The position numbers and the translations under genes were made by a program. Source: JAWOHX01 sp046484975 (GTDB lineage Bacteria; Bacillota; Clostridia; DUPQ01). From it: a DNA stretch of 64,000 nt. Positions 23,740-36,842 of this stretch are shown one piece after another (position 1 is the first letter of the stretch; each line of letters opens with the position of its first letter). The stretch covers positions 1-64,000 of the forward strand of contig JAWOHX010000011.1 of the NCBI GenBank assembly GCA_046484975.1. The letters run 5' to 3'. Below the pieces are notes generated by a model. It had not been told where the DNA came from. It did no database searches and saw only the letters and a program-made list of their open reading frames with translations.

Positions 23740-24156
23740 ATGGACAAGGATGTTCTCATATCATTGAAAGGGATTTCCGGGCAAAGCGGAGGGGAACCCA
23801 TGGAATTCATCACCGAGGGAAAATACTCCAGGATAGGGGATGTGTACTATGTCTCATACCAGGAATCCCGGATGACGGGGATGGATGGGACCACCACCAC
23901 CCTGGAAATCGACAAGGACTCGGTGACCATGCGAAGGAAGGGATCCGTGAACACCAGTTTCATGTTCAAGAAAGGGCAAAAAAGTGTTTCCCATTATTCC
24001 ACGGAATACGGGGTTTTCACCATAAACATCGTCGCCAGGGACCTGGACATCCGGGTGGACGACAATGGTGGGGAACTGGAGATCATCTATGAGATGGACG
24101 CCTTCGACAACAAAGGAAGCAGGAATAATTTCAGCATGAAGATCAGGGAGGTTTGA
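23740..24156 (+). CDS. DUF1934 protein (YwiB-like beta-barrel)
   Basis: A 138-residue calycin-like protein of the DUF1934 family. It shows alternating beta strands with IRIGDVYYVSYQES-like spacing, a GMDGTTTTLEID hairpin, VTMRRKG, and the C-terminal GELEIIYEMD. Close relatives precede argS in Bacillus and Clostridium; the function is unknown. The frame also contains a TTG at 23728 overlapping the murI stop; ATG 23740 begins the typical MDKDVLISLKG core but has no well-spaced ribosome-binding site, so the start is uncertain. Confidence 0.82.
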   Translation: MDKDVLISLKGISGQSGGEPMEFITEGKYSRIGDVYYVSYQESRMTGMDGTTTTLEIDKDSVTMRRKGSVNTSFMFKKGQKSVSHYSTEYGVFTINIVARDLDIRVDDNGGELEIIYEMDAFDNKGSRNNFSMKIREV

Positions 24157-24161
24157 CCCCG

Positions 24162-25850
24162 ATGGCATACATGAGGGATATCGCAAGGACACAGATAGGA
24201 AAAATCATTGAGGACGCCTTTTCAAAGACGCTGGGAATGCAGGGCAGTAGGCTTCCGGAAATCACCATAGAGGTCCCGAAGGAAAAGAGCCACGGGGATT
24301 TTTCCACCAACATCGCCATGGTGCTTGCCGGACAGGCCAGGATGGCGCCGGCTAAAATCGCCAGCCTGCTGGTGGAAGGCATGCAGATCGGGGATTCGTA
24401 CATCGAAAGCGTGGAGTGGGCCCCTCCGGGGTTCATCAACTTTTGCATGAGCGACCAATGGCTGTACGAGGGGCTGGAGGAAGTGATCCGGCAAGGATCA
24501 TCCTACGGCTCCTCCGACATGGGAAAAGGCAGGAAGGTCATGGTGGAGTTCGTGAGTGCAAACCCCACCGGCCCGCTGCACATGGGCAATGCAAGGGGGG
24601 GCGCCCTGGGCGACCTCATCGCCAAAGTCCTCGAGAAGTCGGGATATGAAGTGACCAAGGAATTCTATGTCAACGATGCGGGCAACCAGATCGAGAAATT
24701 CGGCCTTTCCCTGGAGGCGCGGTACCTGCAGGAAAAGCTGGGGGAGGATCGGGTAGAGTTCCCCGCGGACGGTTACCAGGGGGAGGACATCAGGGAGCAT
24801 GTGTTGGAATATATCCGCTCGGGGCAGGAGGATCTCATGGACAAGCCCTCGGAGGAGAGAAGAAGAATCCTCGTGGATGATGCCCTGCCCAGGAACATCG
24901 GGAACATGAAAAAAACCCTGGGGCGCTACGGGATCGAATATGACGTGTGGTTCAGCGAGAAGATCCTCCATGAATCCGGGGATGTGCAAAAAGCCATCGA
25001 CTACATGAAGGAAAAAGGCCATACCGTGGAATATGACGGGGCCCTGTGGCTGAAAGGCCCGGCCATGGGTGTGGAAAAGGACGAGGTCCTGGTTAGAGGC
25101 AACCAGATCCCCACCTATTTTGCCGCGGACATCGCGTATCACTGGAACAAATTCCATGAGCGGGGATTCCACCGGGTCATCGATCTGTTGGGTGCCGATC
25201 ATCACGGCCATGTGCAACGGATGAAAGGGGCGGTGGAATGCATCGGCATCGACAGGGAAAGAATCGACATCGTGGTTTTCCAGCTGGTCAGGCTCCTGAG
25301 GAACGGGGAGGTGGCCAGGATGTCCAAAAGGACGGGCAAGGCCATCACCCTGGAGGACTTGCTGGATGAGGTGGGTGTGGATGCCGCCAGGTTCTTTTTC
25401 AACACCAAGTCATCGGGCAGCCACCTGGATTTCGACCTGGATCTGGCTGTCAGGAAAAGCAATGAGAACCCGGTGTTCTATGTGCAGTACGCCCATGCCA
25501 GGATCTGCAGCATGCTCAGGATCCTGAATGAGGAGGGCTGTGACCTGGACCGCCATCCGGAAACCATTGATTTGACCCTGCTCTCCATGTCCCAGGAAAA
25601 GGATCTGATCCGGAAACTCTGCGAGTACCCTGATGAGCTGACAGCCAGCGCCCTGACCCTGGAGCCCAGCCGGCTGACGAGGTATGTGGTGGACCTGGCG
25701 GGATTGTTCCACAGTTTCTACAATGCCTGCAGGCTCAAAGGGGAAGAGGAACCTCTCCTCTACGCCCGGCTTTCCCTGGTGAAAGCCGTGAAGACCGTAA
25801 TCGGGAACGTCCTGGAGGTACTGAGCATCCAGGCGCCGGAGAAGATGTAA
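24162..25850 (+). CDS. argS: arginyl-tRNA synthetase
   Basis: A class I aminoacyl-tRNA synthetase of 562 residues. The N-terminal additional domain is followed by the HIGH-type motif PTGPLHMGNARGG near residue 130, a GADHHGHVQRMKGA strand and the KMSKS-like loop MSKRTGKAIT near 390; the C-terminal anticodon-binding domain (DALSA) has YVQYAHARICSM and ALTLEPSRLTRYVVDLA. The start is ATG 24162 because GGGAGG at 24146-24151 is 10 bases away; a TTG at 24153 would be only one base away. Confidence 0.96.
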   Translation: MAYMRDIARTQIGKIIEDAFSKTLGMQGSRLPEITIEVPKEKSHGDFSTNIAMVLAGQARMAPAKIASLLVEGMQIGDSYIESVEWAPPGFINFCMSDQWLYEGLEEVIRQGSSYGSSDMGKGRKVMVEFVSANPTGPLHMGNARGGALGDLIAKVLEKSGYEVTKEFYVNDAGNQIEKFGLSLEARYLQEKLGEDRVEFPADGYQGEDIREHVLEYIRSGQEDLMDKPSEERRRILVDDALPRNIGNMKKTLGRYGIEYDVWFSEKILHESGDVQKAIDYMKEKGHTVEYDGALWLKGPAMGVEKDEVLVRGNQIPTYFAADIAYHWNKFHERGFHRVIDLLGADHHGHVQRMKGAVECIGIDRERIDIVVFQLVRLLRNGEVARMSKRTGKAITLEDLLDEVGVDAARFFFNTKSSGSHLDFDLDLAVRKSNENPVFYVQYAHARICSMLRILNEEGCDLDRHPETIDLTLLSMSQEKDLIRKLCEYPDELTASALTLEPSRLTRYVVDLAGLFHSFYNACRLKGEEEPLLYARLSLVKAVKTVIGNVLEVLSIQAPEKM

Positions 25851-25861
25851 AGGAGTATCCT

Positions 25862-27358
25862 ATGAACAACAGGAAAATATGGAAAGCACTGCCGATAATC
25901 ATGGCACTGATGTTGGTCACTGTGCTCATCCTGGGATCGACCCGGGTCTTAGGGACCCGGGACAGCGGTAGAATCCAGGCCTATGTGGACCTGGTGACCC
26001 AGAACCATTATGAATACCTTCCGGTGGAAAACACCTTCCCCAATATGATCAAAGGAGCCTTCGACAACACCGACCGTTATACCTATTTCCAGGAAGTCCG
26101 GACATACAGGAGTGAGATGGAGACCTATATCGATGCCACATACGTTGGAATCGGAATCTCCATGTCCCAGCTGGAGGAAGGGGCCCTGGTGGAGAACGTC
26201 TTTATCCATTCCCCTGCATACCATGCGGGCCTGAAGCCCGGGGACATCCTGGTGGAGGCCAACGGCATTTCCTTCCGGGGAAGGACCCTGGAATACATTG
26301 CCTCAAAGGTCAGGGGACCTGAAGACACGGTGGTGAGAATCGGGATCCTGAGAGACGGGGGGGGAGACATCATCCGCATGGACATCGTCCGAAAAAGCAT
26401 CACCATTACCACGGTGAACATGTTCATGGCCGGTGATACCGCATATGTCAGCATCTCCTCCTTCACCAACAACACCCCTGAGGAATTTGTGAAGGCTTTG
26501 TTGAAGATTGACGACGCAAAGATCATCAATATTGTCATCGACATCCGTGACAACGGGGGAGGTTCGGTGTACGGGGCCCTGAATGTGGCCAACCAGCTGC
26601 TTTCCAATGAGATCATCACCAAGATCTATTATAAATTCCCTGGCTACCTGAACCTGGCTTACCTGGCCGATGAGAAGGAGATCCCCTACAATGTGGTCCT
26701 GCTCATGAACAAGAAATCCGCCAGCGCATCGGAGATCCTGGCAGGCGCCCTGAAGGACAACGGACGGGCAGTGCTGATGGGGGAGACCAGCTTCGGAAAA
26801 AGCCTTGTACAGTCCTCCTATGAGCTCATGACACCGGAGGTGTTCGAGCGGTATGCCAACCTGTACGGGAGCAGGAGCATGCTGGTATTAAACAACATGC
26901 TTGCCATGAACGGAATCACCCTGCAGGATCATGAAATCCTGGGTGCCGCGAAGATCACCATCGGGGAATATGTCACACCAAAGGAAACCAGGATCAACTT
27001 GACCGGCATCCGCCCCCATATCCTTGTTCCCTATGACGGCCCCACTGTCTTAAGAGCCGGCATCGGCAAAGCCCTTCAGTCCCTGGATGAATACGGTCCG
27101 GGGATGCGGGATGAAGAGATCAAAAAGGCGAAAGCCATATTGCAGGCCCTGGGCTACGATTCGGGAGCGCCCGGTGACCATTATGACGGGAAAATGGAGG
27201 AAGCCGTCAGGCTTTTCCGAAAAGACGAGGGGCTACCTTCCGGAGAGGGCCTCGACCATGCCGTGCAGGCCGCACTCAACCTGAGGATTTTACCTGCCAT
27301 CATCGGCACGGACATCCAGCTGGAAAAAGCATTCCAGCAGGTGGGGGAGGTGGAATGA
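25862..27358 (+). CDS. S41 family C-terminal processing peptidase (CtpA-like), active
   Basis: A 498-residue exported serine protease. It has an N-terminal membrane anchor (residues 10-30), a PDZ domain near 95-180 (YVGIGISMS...SPAYHAGLKPGDILVEANG), the S41 catalytic core and a C-terminal peptidoglycan-binding-like segment (ALGYDSGAPGDHYDGKMEEAV). The nucleophile is Ser288 in KSASASEI and the general base Lys313 in SFGKSLVQ, exactly 25 residues later, as in Prc/CtpA; Asp299 also fits. Such proteases trim secreted or membrane proteins and signalling factors. A catalytically dead paralogue is encoded 1 base after its stop codon. Confidence 0.92.
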   Translation: MNNRKIWKALPIIMALMLVTVLILGSTRVLGTRDSGRIQAYVDLVTQNHYEYLPVENTFPNMIKGAFDNTDRYTYFQEVRTYRSEMETYIDATYVGIGISMSQLEEGALVENVFIHSPAYHAGLKPGDILVEANGISFRGRTLEYIASKVRGPEDTVVRIGILRDGGGDIIRMDIVRKSITITTVNMFMAGDTAYVSISSFTNNTPEEFVKALLKIDDAKIINIVIDIRDNGGGSVYGALNVANQLLSNEIITKIYYKFPGYLNLAYLADEKEIPYNVVLLMNKKSASASEILAGALKDNGRAVLMGETSFGKSLVQSSYELMTPEVFERYANLYGSRSMLVLNNMLAMNGITLQDHEILGAAKITIGEYVTPKETRINLTGIRPHILVPYDGPTVLRAGIGKALQSLDEYGPGMRDEEIKKAKAILQALGYDSGAPGDHYDGKMEEAVRLFRKDEGLPSGEGLDHAVQAALNLRILPAIIGTDIQLEKAFQQVGEVE

Positions 27359-27359
27359 C

Positions 27360-28796
27360 ATGAAAAAAACATGGAAGGTTCTTAGTCTGCTCCTCATCGC
27401 CTCGGTCCTCTTTTCCAGTGTGTTGTCTGCTTCCGTCATCCGTGTGGATGAGGGATACCTCAACCAGCTTTATGATTTCATCAGCAGCATGTACAACGAG
27501 GACATCGACCGGGAATCGGTGCTGGGATCCTCCTTCAACGGGCTCTTCACCGGCACCTCCCCATACTCCTGTTTTGAAAGTGTCTCCCTCCGGGAGGAAG
27601 GAACCCACGGGATCGGCGCAGCCCTGGAGAAGGTGAGACAGGGCTTCATGGTGTCTGCAGTCCACCCGGGATCCAATGCATACAATGCGGGGCTCAAATC
27701 CGGCGACATCATCTTCAATGCCAACAGGAAAAGCCTCGCCCTCATGAACGTGAAGGATTTCAACCATTATCTGGCCGGTGAGGCAAGGGGCATCCAACTG
27801 GACGTCCTGGATCCCGGGACAGGAGAGACAAGAACCTTGCTCCTGGACGCCGAGAACATCCAGTACGGGGCGGTGGAGTTTTTCATCCATCAGGAAACAG
27901 GCTTCATCCGCATCCATCATTACGGGCCAAAGACCGGTGAGACAGTGTCCCGGGCGCTTTCAATCTTCTCCGCCAGCCGGGTAAGGAATGTCATCCTTGA
28001 TCTGCGGGATTCCATATCCATGAACGTGGAGGCGGCCGCTGCAGTGGCTGACCTGCTTCTTCCCTACGGAAGGATCGCCCAGGTCAGGGACAAGGCTTTC
28101 CACGCTTCCTTCAAACAAGTCAGCTTCACATTCCATCTGGCTGTCAACGGGAATACCGCGGGGGCGGGGGAAATCATCGCCAGGGCGGTGGAGGACAAAG
28201 GCACCGGCATGGTTTATGGAAGCCCCACGGCAGGCAACAGCCTGTACGTGAAAACCTATCCGGTGCTTTCCGATGACGCATACATGAAATATGCCGTGCA
28301 GGCCGGAAGAACGGACATCCCCGGCATCATGAACCATATCCGCCTGAACGGCATCGTGCCGGGGCCTTTCGAGACCACCGGCTACCTGCATATGGTGGAA
28401 TCCCATGTCAAGGATGCAAGGGGCCTGGAGATCAGCAGGGCAAACAACATCATCCCTGGTATCGCAACCCGGGAGGATGCCGTGGCCTATCTTGATGCGG
28501 ACAACAGGAACAGGATATGGATCCGGAAGGATTATGAGCCAGGCGAGCTCAGCTATGATGTGTTCCTGGCAAAAAAAATATTGTCGGAGGCAGGATATTT
28601 CAAGGGGGAACTGAACGTATCCTATGATGCGAATGCGGTTGGGGCGGTGAACGCCTTCAAGAAAGACATGGGACTGGAGCAAAACGGCATCCTGGACAAG
28701 GATACCCAGAAACTGCTGAACTTCACCATGCTTGCCCCGAAGATATTTGCAGACCCTTGCATCCTTGAGATCCTGGAATATATTAAAGGGGAATGA
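27360..28796 (+). CDS. S41-like pseudoprotease
   Basis: A 478-residue exported paralogue of the preceding S41 protease with the same order: signal peptide (ending LSA near residue 24), PDZ (SAVHPGSNAYNAGLKSGDIIFNA near 100), S41 fold and a C-terminal peptidoglycan-binding-like repeat (GAVNAFKKDMGLEQNGILDKDTQ). The active site is lost: the SASASE motif reads TAGAGE, putting Gly268 in place of the nucleophile, and the catalytic Lys is Asn293 (PTAGNSLYV), while Asp279 remains. The frame is intact and uses the same codon style as its neighbours, so this is not a decaying pseudogene. It may regulate or present substrates to the active partner, which is an inference from tandem arrangement. Confidence 0.85.
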   Translation: MKKTWKVLSLLLIASVLFSSVLSASVIRVDEGYLNQLYDFISSMYNEDIDRESVLGSSFNGLFTGTSPYSCFESVSLREEGTHGIGAALEKVRQGFMVSAVHPGSNAYNAGLKSGDIIFNANRKSLALMNVKDFNHYLAGEARGIQLDVLDPGTGETRTLLLDAENIQYGAVEFFIHQETGFIRIHHYGPKTGETVSRALSIFSASRVRNVILDLRDSISMNVEAAAAVADLLLPYGRIAQVRDKAFHASFKQVSFTFHLAVNGNTAGAGEIIARAVEDKGTGMVYGSPTAGNSLYVKTYPVLSDDAYMKYAVQAGRTDIPGIMNHIRLNGIVPGPFETTGYLHMVESHVKDARGLEISRANNIIPGIATREDAVAYLDADNRNRIWIRKDYEPGELSYDVFLAKKILSEAGYFKGELNVSYDANAVGAVNAFKKDMGLEQNGILDKDTQKLLNFTMLAPKIFADPCILEILEYIKGE

Positions 28797-28797
28797 C

Positions 28798-32540
<3,743 letters not shown>

Positions 32541-32577
32541 TATATAATCTTAAGACAATCATGAGAGGTATAACAAT

Positions 32578-33054
32578 ATGCCGGATAAAAAAACACTGCT
32601 GACATATGAAGGGCTGATAGAGCTGGAAAAGGAGCTTGAATTTCTCAAAAGCAAAAAACGGATGGAAATCGCTGAAAGGATCAAGACGGCCATCTCTTTC
32701 GGGGACATATCAGAAAACAGCGAATATGACGAGGCGAAGAACGAGCAGGGACAGGTGGAAGCCCGGATCATGAAACTTGAGCAGACACTGAGGAACGTGG
32801 AGATCATCGATGACAAGGACCTGGACACCAAGCAGGTCAGGATTGGCAGCGTGGTCAGGATCCTGGATATAGAGTATGATGAAGAGGAAGAATACAAAAT
32901 CGTGGGATCCACCGAGGCCGACCCCACCAGGCACAGGATATCCGATGAGTCTCCCATCGGCAGTGTGCTTCTGGGCAAGAAGAAGGGCCAGAAGGTACAG
33001 GCCCACACCCCCTCGGGCATTGTCGAGCTGAAAATTCTGAGCATCGGCAAGTGA
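32578..33054 (+). CDS. greA: transcription elongation factor GreA
   Basis: It rescues backtracked RNA polymerase by stimulating transcript cleavage. The 158-residue protein has the N-terminal antiparallel coiled coil (YEGLIELEKELEFLKSKKR...GDISENSEYDEAKNEQG, including the acidic tip residues Asp and Glu) and the C-terminal FKBP-like domain (VGSTEADPTRHRISDESPIGSVLLGKKKG). Its own strong promoter sits on the pyrG stop, and an inverted repeat separates it from lysS. Confidence 0.97.
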   Translation: MPDKKTLLTYEGLIELEKELEFLKSKKRMEIAERIKTAISFGDISENSEYDEAKNEQGQVEARIMKLEQTLRNVEIIDDKDLDTKQVRIGSVVRILDIEYDEEEEYKIVGSTEADPTRHRISDESPIGSVLLGKKKGQKVQAHTPSGIVELKILSIGK

Positions 33055-33059
33055 GGATG

Positions 33060-33088
33060 TTGTCCTCAACGGAAAAAATGTATATAAT
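33060..33088 (+). promoter_or_regulatory. possible promoter of lysS
   Basis: TTGTCC (33060-33065) and TATAAT (33083-33088) have a 17-base spacer; the predicted start, near 33095, falls inside the following inverted repeat. Confidence 0.5.
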
Positions 33089-33091
33089 ATG

Positions 33092-33125
33092 AAAGAACAG
33101 TTTACTCATGGTAAACTGTTCTTTT
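33092..33125 (+). terminator. perfect 14-bp inverted repeat between greA and lysS
   Basis: AAAGAACAGTTTAC (33092-33105) and GTAAACTGTTCTTT (33111-33124) pair perfectly around a 5-base loop, ending in TTTT. It is best read as the greA terminator (U-tract on one side, A-tract on the other), but it also covers the start point predicted for the lysS promoter and could be an operator. Confidence 0.65.
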
Positions 33126-33144
33126 ATGGATGGAGGAACCCGAT

Positions 33145-34638
33145 ATGACAGACCACCCGGAATGCCACAACGAAGAGATGGACCTCAATGAGATCCAGCG
33201 GATACGGCTGGAAAAGTTGCATGTCCTGAAGGAAGAGGGAAAAAATCCGTTTGACATAAAAGCCTATGACCGCCTGCATACGGCGGGACAGGTCCTGGGG
33301 GCATATGAGGCTTGGGAAGGCAGGGAGGTCTCCCTGGCGGGACGGATCATGGCGAAGAGAATCATGGGAAAGGCGAGTTTCTGCCATATTCAGGATCCGA
33401 CGGGAAAAATCCAGGTGTATGTCCGGATTGACGCCATTGGGGAAGAAGCCTACGAGGATTTTAAAAAATACGACATCGGCGACATCATCGGCCTGAAAGG
33501 ACAGCCCTTCACCACGAAGATGGGGGAGAAGTCAATCAAGGCGGAGGAGCTGGTCCTGCTATCAAAATCCCTCAAGCCCCTCCCGGAGAAATGGCACGGC
33601 CTGAAGGACACAGACCTGAGGTACAGGCACAGGTATCTGGACCTCATCGTGAATCCCGATGTCAAGGAGACCTTCGTCCTTCGTTCCGGGATCATGACCG
33701 CCATCCGTGAATACATGAACAGCAACGGGTATCTGGAAGTGGAAACCCCTGTGCTGCAGAACCATGCCACCAATTCCAATGCAAGACCCTTCAAAACCCA
33801 TCATAAAACCCTTGACCTGAATCTTTTTCTCCGGGTGGAGACGGAACTGGCGCTGAAGAAACTCATCGTGGGGGGATTCGACAGGGTCTACGAGATCGGA
33901 AGGATATTCCGGAACGAGGGGATGAGCTACAAGCATAATCCCGAGTTCACCATGATTGAGATGTATGAGGCATATACCGACTACATGGGGATGATGAAAA
34001 GGACGGAGGAACTCTTCGCACATGTCGCCTTGCGGACAAAAGGCAGCCTGGAGATCCAATACCAGGGTGAACGGATTGACTTGGCCCCGCCGTGGGAGAG
34101 AATGACCATGGCAGAGGCCGTGAGAAAACATACTGGAGTGGATTTCGACTCTTTTGACAACGACGGGGAAAAAGCGATTGCCGCGGCCAGGGAGAACCAT
34201 GTCAAGGTGGAAAAGGGAATGACCTGGGGAGAAGTGCTGAATGAATTCTTTGAGACGAAAGTGGAGGAACACCTGGTCCAGCCCACATTCATCCATGATT
34301 ACCCCATTGAGATATCCCCCCTTGCCAAAAGAAAAGGGGACAGGCCACACCTGACGGAACGGTTCGAGTTGTTCATCACCGGACGGGAAATGGGAAATGC
34401 TTTCACTGAACTGAACGATCCGGTGGACCAGAGGGAACGTCTGGTCCAGCAGGCTGTGAAAAAGCACGGGCAGGACGATTATTCCATTGACGAGGACTTC
34501 CTTTATGCCCTCGAGATTGGAATGCCACCGACGGGAGGGCTGGGCATCGGCATCGACAGGATGGTCATGCTCTTTGCGGATGTTCCATCCATCCGGGATG
34601 TCCTGCTGTTCCCCACCATGCGGCCTTCGGGAAAGTGA
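33145..34638 (+). CDS. lysS: lysyl-tRNA synthetase, class II
   Basis: A 497-residue class IIb synthetase. The N-terminal OB-fold anticodon domain has [23 protein letters not shown]; class II motif 1 includes [11 protein letters not shown], motif 2 is [21 protein letters not shown] and motif 3 is [19 protein letters not shown] at 33132-33136 fits ATG 33145; an in-frame ATG at 33130 would lie inside that ribosome-binding site. There is no sign of a T-box leader. Confidence 0.97.
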   Translation: MTDHPECHNEEMDLNEIQRIRLEKLHVLKEEGKNPFDIKAYDRLHTAGQVLGAYEAWEGREVSLAGRIMAKRIMGKASFCHIQDPTGKIQVYVRIDAIGEEAYEDFKKYDIGDIIGLKGQPFTTKMGEKSIKAEELVLLSKSLKPLPEKWHGLKDTDLRYRHRYLDLIVNPDVKETFVLRSGIMTAIREYMNSNGYLEVETPVLQNHATNSNARPFKTHHKTLDLNLFLRVETELALKKLIVGGFDRVYEIGRIFRNEGMSYKHNPEFTMIEMYEAYTDYMGMMKRTEELFAHVALRTKGSLEIQYQGERIDLAPPWERMTMAEAVRKHTGVDFDSFDNDGEKAIAAARENHVKVEKGMTWGEVLNEFFETKVEEHLVQPTFIHDYPIEISPLAKRKGDRPHLTERFELFITGREMGNAFTELNDPVDQRERLVQQAVKKHGQDDYSIDEDFLYALEIGMPPTGGLGIGIDRMVMLFADVPSIRDVLLFPTMRPSGK

Positions 34639-34644
34639 GGGGAC

Positions 34645-35442
34645 ATGACAGACGAAGACAGAAAAAAAGCACTTGATGCAATGGGCCTATCGGAAGAGGC
34701 TTCCCGGAAGGACATAGAGTCCAGGTATGTGGCGTTTTTGAAGAGGCGAAAAAACAGGGAAGAACTGGATTATGACGGCATCACGAAGGCATACAACCAG
34801 CTCATGGGGATTGAAGAGGAACACAGGCCGCAAAGTTGGCTGCGGAAAAAGTACAAGGCATTTATGTTCAACCATTTCGGAATGGCCGTGGTAGTGGTCA
34901 TTGCCCTTGGCATCCTGTTTTCCGTGGTTTACCCGGCCCTTACGAAGAAAACCCCTGACCTTTCCATATCCTTCGTGGGAAATTTCAACATCTTCAACCA
35001 GGCCCTGGAAGAAAAGATCCGGCTGGAGATGCCGCATCTGGAATACCTCATAGTGGAGACCATTTATGTCAGTGAGAACAGTGAGAGCGGGGAGTTCGAC
35101 GAAGCGGGGCGCATCCAGTTGGCCGGGCTGATCCTGACCGGGGAGACCGGCGTCATCGTGGCCAGTGACACAGCCTACCAGTTCCTGCTGGCCAACGACG
35201 CCCTGGCACCTTTGGAGGAGACCATGGGAGAGGTGCTGGCAGGAATCAACCCTGACAAATATATCTATGCCATAGACCCGGTGGACAGGGAAAAGAAGGT
35301 ATTCGGGGTCAATGTGTCAGAAAACGGCCTGTTTTACAAATCAATATCGGGGTCCGTCGCCAGGATCCTTTGCCTGACCAGGGATTTCGCCAATCCGGAG
35401 AATGTCCTGGAGGCCATAAAAATCATATTGGAGGAGGAATGA
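34645..35442 (+). CDS. membrane protein with degenerate J-like N-terminal domain (paralogue A)
   Basis: A 265-residue protein of unknown function. Residues 1-55 look like the first helices of a J domain (LDAMGLSEEASRKDIESRYVAFL, then ITKAYNQLMG), but the HPD motif that stimulates Hsp70 is absent (KRRKNREELD at that place). A membrane span follows at about 78-98, then a 165-residue extracytoplasmic domain beginning DLSISFVGNFNIFNQ. It has the same three-part layout and matching stretches as the protein at 55784-56605 (DLSISFVGNF versus DFGVAFIGNL; the VIVASDTAYQFLLANDALAPL region versus VLYMNKEAAEFLATEEGLVDL). It sits 6 bases after lysS and 4 before the sigma regulatory cluster. Confidence 0.75.
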   Translation: MTDEDRKKALDAMGLSEEASRKDIESRYVAFLKRRKNREELDYDGITKAYNQLMGIEEEHRPQSWLRKKYKAFMFNHFGMAVVVVIALGILFSVVYPALTKKTPDLSISFVGNFNIFNQALEEKIRLEMPHLEYLIVETIYVSENSESGEFDEAGRIQLAGLILTGETGVIVASDTAYQFLLANDALAPLEETMGEVLAGINPDKYIYAIDPVDREKKVFGVNVSENGLFYKSISGSVARILCLTRDFANPENVLEAIKIILEEE

Positions 35443-35446
35443 ACCC

Positions 35447-35767
35447 ATGACAGAATACGATATTTCGGTCCAGGGAGACCATGTTCAACTGAAGGGGGAG
35501 CTGGATGTCAGCAATGTGGCTTCCTTCAAAGGGCGTTTGTACGATATTATAGACCAGGCAGAAAAAAACCTGACACTTGACATGGAAGAACTGCGCTATA
35601 TAGACAGCGCCGGGCTGGGGATCCTCGTGGGAGCATATAAGAGGCTGAAACAGAAGCAGCTGGGAATGACCATCATCCATGCCATGGACAACATCCGTAA
35701 ATTGTTCTCCGTAACGAAACTGGACACCATGATCCCCATCGGGGGAGCAAGGGAGGAAAACATATGA
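35447..35767 (+). CDS. anti-sigma factor antagonist, STAS domain (RsbV/SpoIIAA type)
   Basis: A 106-residue single STAS domain. The phosphorylatable serine is Ser54 in YIDSAGLGILVGAYKRLK, the conserved DSxGLG motif. In partner switching the unphosphorylated antagonist binds the anti-sigma kinase and frees the sigma factor. It overlaps the next gene by ATGA and begins the four-gene regulatory cluster. Confidence 0.93.
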   Translation: MTEYDISVQGDHVQLKGELDVSNVASFKGRLYDIIDQAEKNLTLDMEELRYIDSAGLGILVGAYKRLKQKQLGMTIIHAMDNIRKLFSVTKLDTMIPIGGAREENI

Positions 35768-36117
35768 TCTGCGACAACAACAAGATTGAAATCGCCATGC
35801 CCTGCAAAGCGGAATACGTCGGGATCCTGAGGTTGGCTTCCGCCGGTGCTGCCAACGAGGCGGGGTTTGACATCGAAACCATCGATGATGTCAAAATACT
35901 GGTCTCGGAAATTTTCAACAGTGTCTTCAATGCCGGGATTCCTTCCTTTAAGACGGACATCCACATGGAAAAAGGAAAGCTTTTCATTGACTTCGAAGTA
36001 TGCGAGGGCAACGACATCCTGGCAGGAGCCAACGACATGACGCTTCCCATCCTGGAGGCCCTTGCAAGGGAAGTGACCGTCCATGGCAGGAATAAAATAT
36101 CGCTGGTGATCGTATAA
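35764..36117 (+). CDS. anti-sigma kinase-like protein, degenerate ATP site
   Basis: A 117-residue protein in the RsbW/SpoIIAB position of the cluster. It has the GHKL-like layout (IETIDDVKILVSEIFNSVFNAG as the N-box helix, then FIDFEV), but aligned with the intact kinase at 36839 the N-box Asn is replaced by Ser53, and no DxGxG (G1 box) is present (VCEGNDILAGAND). It probably cannot bind ATP in the normal way, and could be a scaffold or a second anti-sigma element. Its start and stop overlap the neighbouring genes (ATGA and TAATG), so production is tightly coupled. Confidence 0.75.
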   Translation: MICDNNKIEIAMPCKAEYVGILRLASAGAANEAGFDIETIDDVKILVSEIFNSVFNAGIPSFKTDIHMEKGKLFIDFEVCEGNDILAGANDMTLPILEALAREVTVHGRNKISLVIV

Positions 36118-36842
36118 TGGAATCAGAAAACAGAATTTTTCAATTGTACAGGGATACGGGCGACATTGAGGTGCGCAACGAGATTGTCGAGAGATATTAT
36201 TACCTCGCTGAGACCCTGGCGAAAAAATTCAGGAACAGGGGCGTGGAATATGACGACCTCATACAGATCGGGTCCCTTGCGCTGATCAAAGCGGCGGAGC
36301 GATTCGACCATGGGAAAGGCATCAAGTTCATCACCTTTGCCACCCCCACCATCATCGGTGAAATTAAAAAATATTTCAGGGACAAGGCTTCGTCCGTCCG
36401 GATGCCCAGGAAATACTACGAGGCCTATCCCCTGGTCAAGAACGCCCTGGACACATTGATTCATGAACAGGGGCAGTACCCCACTGCGGATGAAATCGCC
36501 GGCGTGACCCATCTGAAGGCTGAGGAAGTGCTTGAAATATTGGAAATGGCAAAAAGCGGGAGCATCCTTTCCCTGGACGAGGAATATGAAGAGGAAGGGC
36601 TCACCCGGATGGACAGCCTGAGCCAGACGGAGATGGGGTTTGAGCAGATCGAGAACATTGAGGTCTACAGGATGGCACTGGACATGCTGGAAGAGGAGGA
36701 ACGGGAAATCATCCTCATGCGGCTTGAAAAAGGGTTCACCCAGAAAAAGATTGCCGAGGTGACGGGGTATTCCCAGATGTACATCTCCCGGCTGGAGAAG
36801 AAAATCTACAGGAAACTGAAAGGATTGATCCAGACAGAATGA
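36117..36842 (+). CDS. RNA polymerase sigma factor, SigB/SigF/SigG family
   Basis: A 241-residue alternative sigma-70 factor. Region 2 has YYLAETLAKKF, YDDLIQIGSLALIKAAERFD and FITFATPTIIGEIKKYFRD; region 3 has VRMPRKYYEAYPLVKNAL and YPTADEIAGVTHLK; region 4 ends EREIILMRLEKGFTQKKIAEVTGYSQMYISRLEKKI. The GEIKKYFRDK and VRMPR motifs are typical of the SigB/F/G subgroup. It is flanked by two anti-sigma-type genes, which points to stress or developmental partner switching; no sporulation gene is visible to name it SigF or SigG. Confidence 0.93.
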   Translation: MESENRIFQLYRDTGDIEVRNEIVERYYYLAETLAKKFRNRGVEYDDLIQIGSLALIKAAERFDHGKGIKFITFATPTIIGEIKKYFRDKASSVRMPRKYYEAYPLVKNALDTLIHEQGQYPTADEIAGVTHLKAEEVLEILEMAKSGSILSLDEEYEEEGLTRMDSLSQTEMGFEQIENIEVYRMALDMLEEEEREIILMRLEKGFTQKKIAEVTGYSQMYISRLEKKIYRKLKGLIQTE

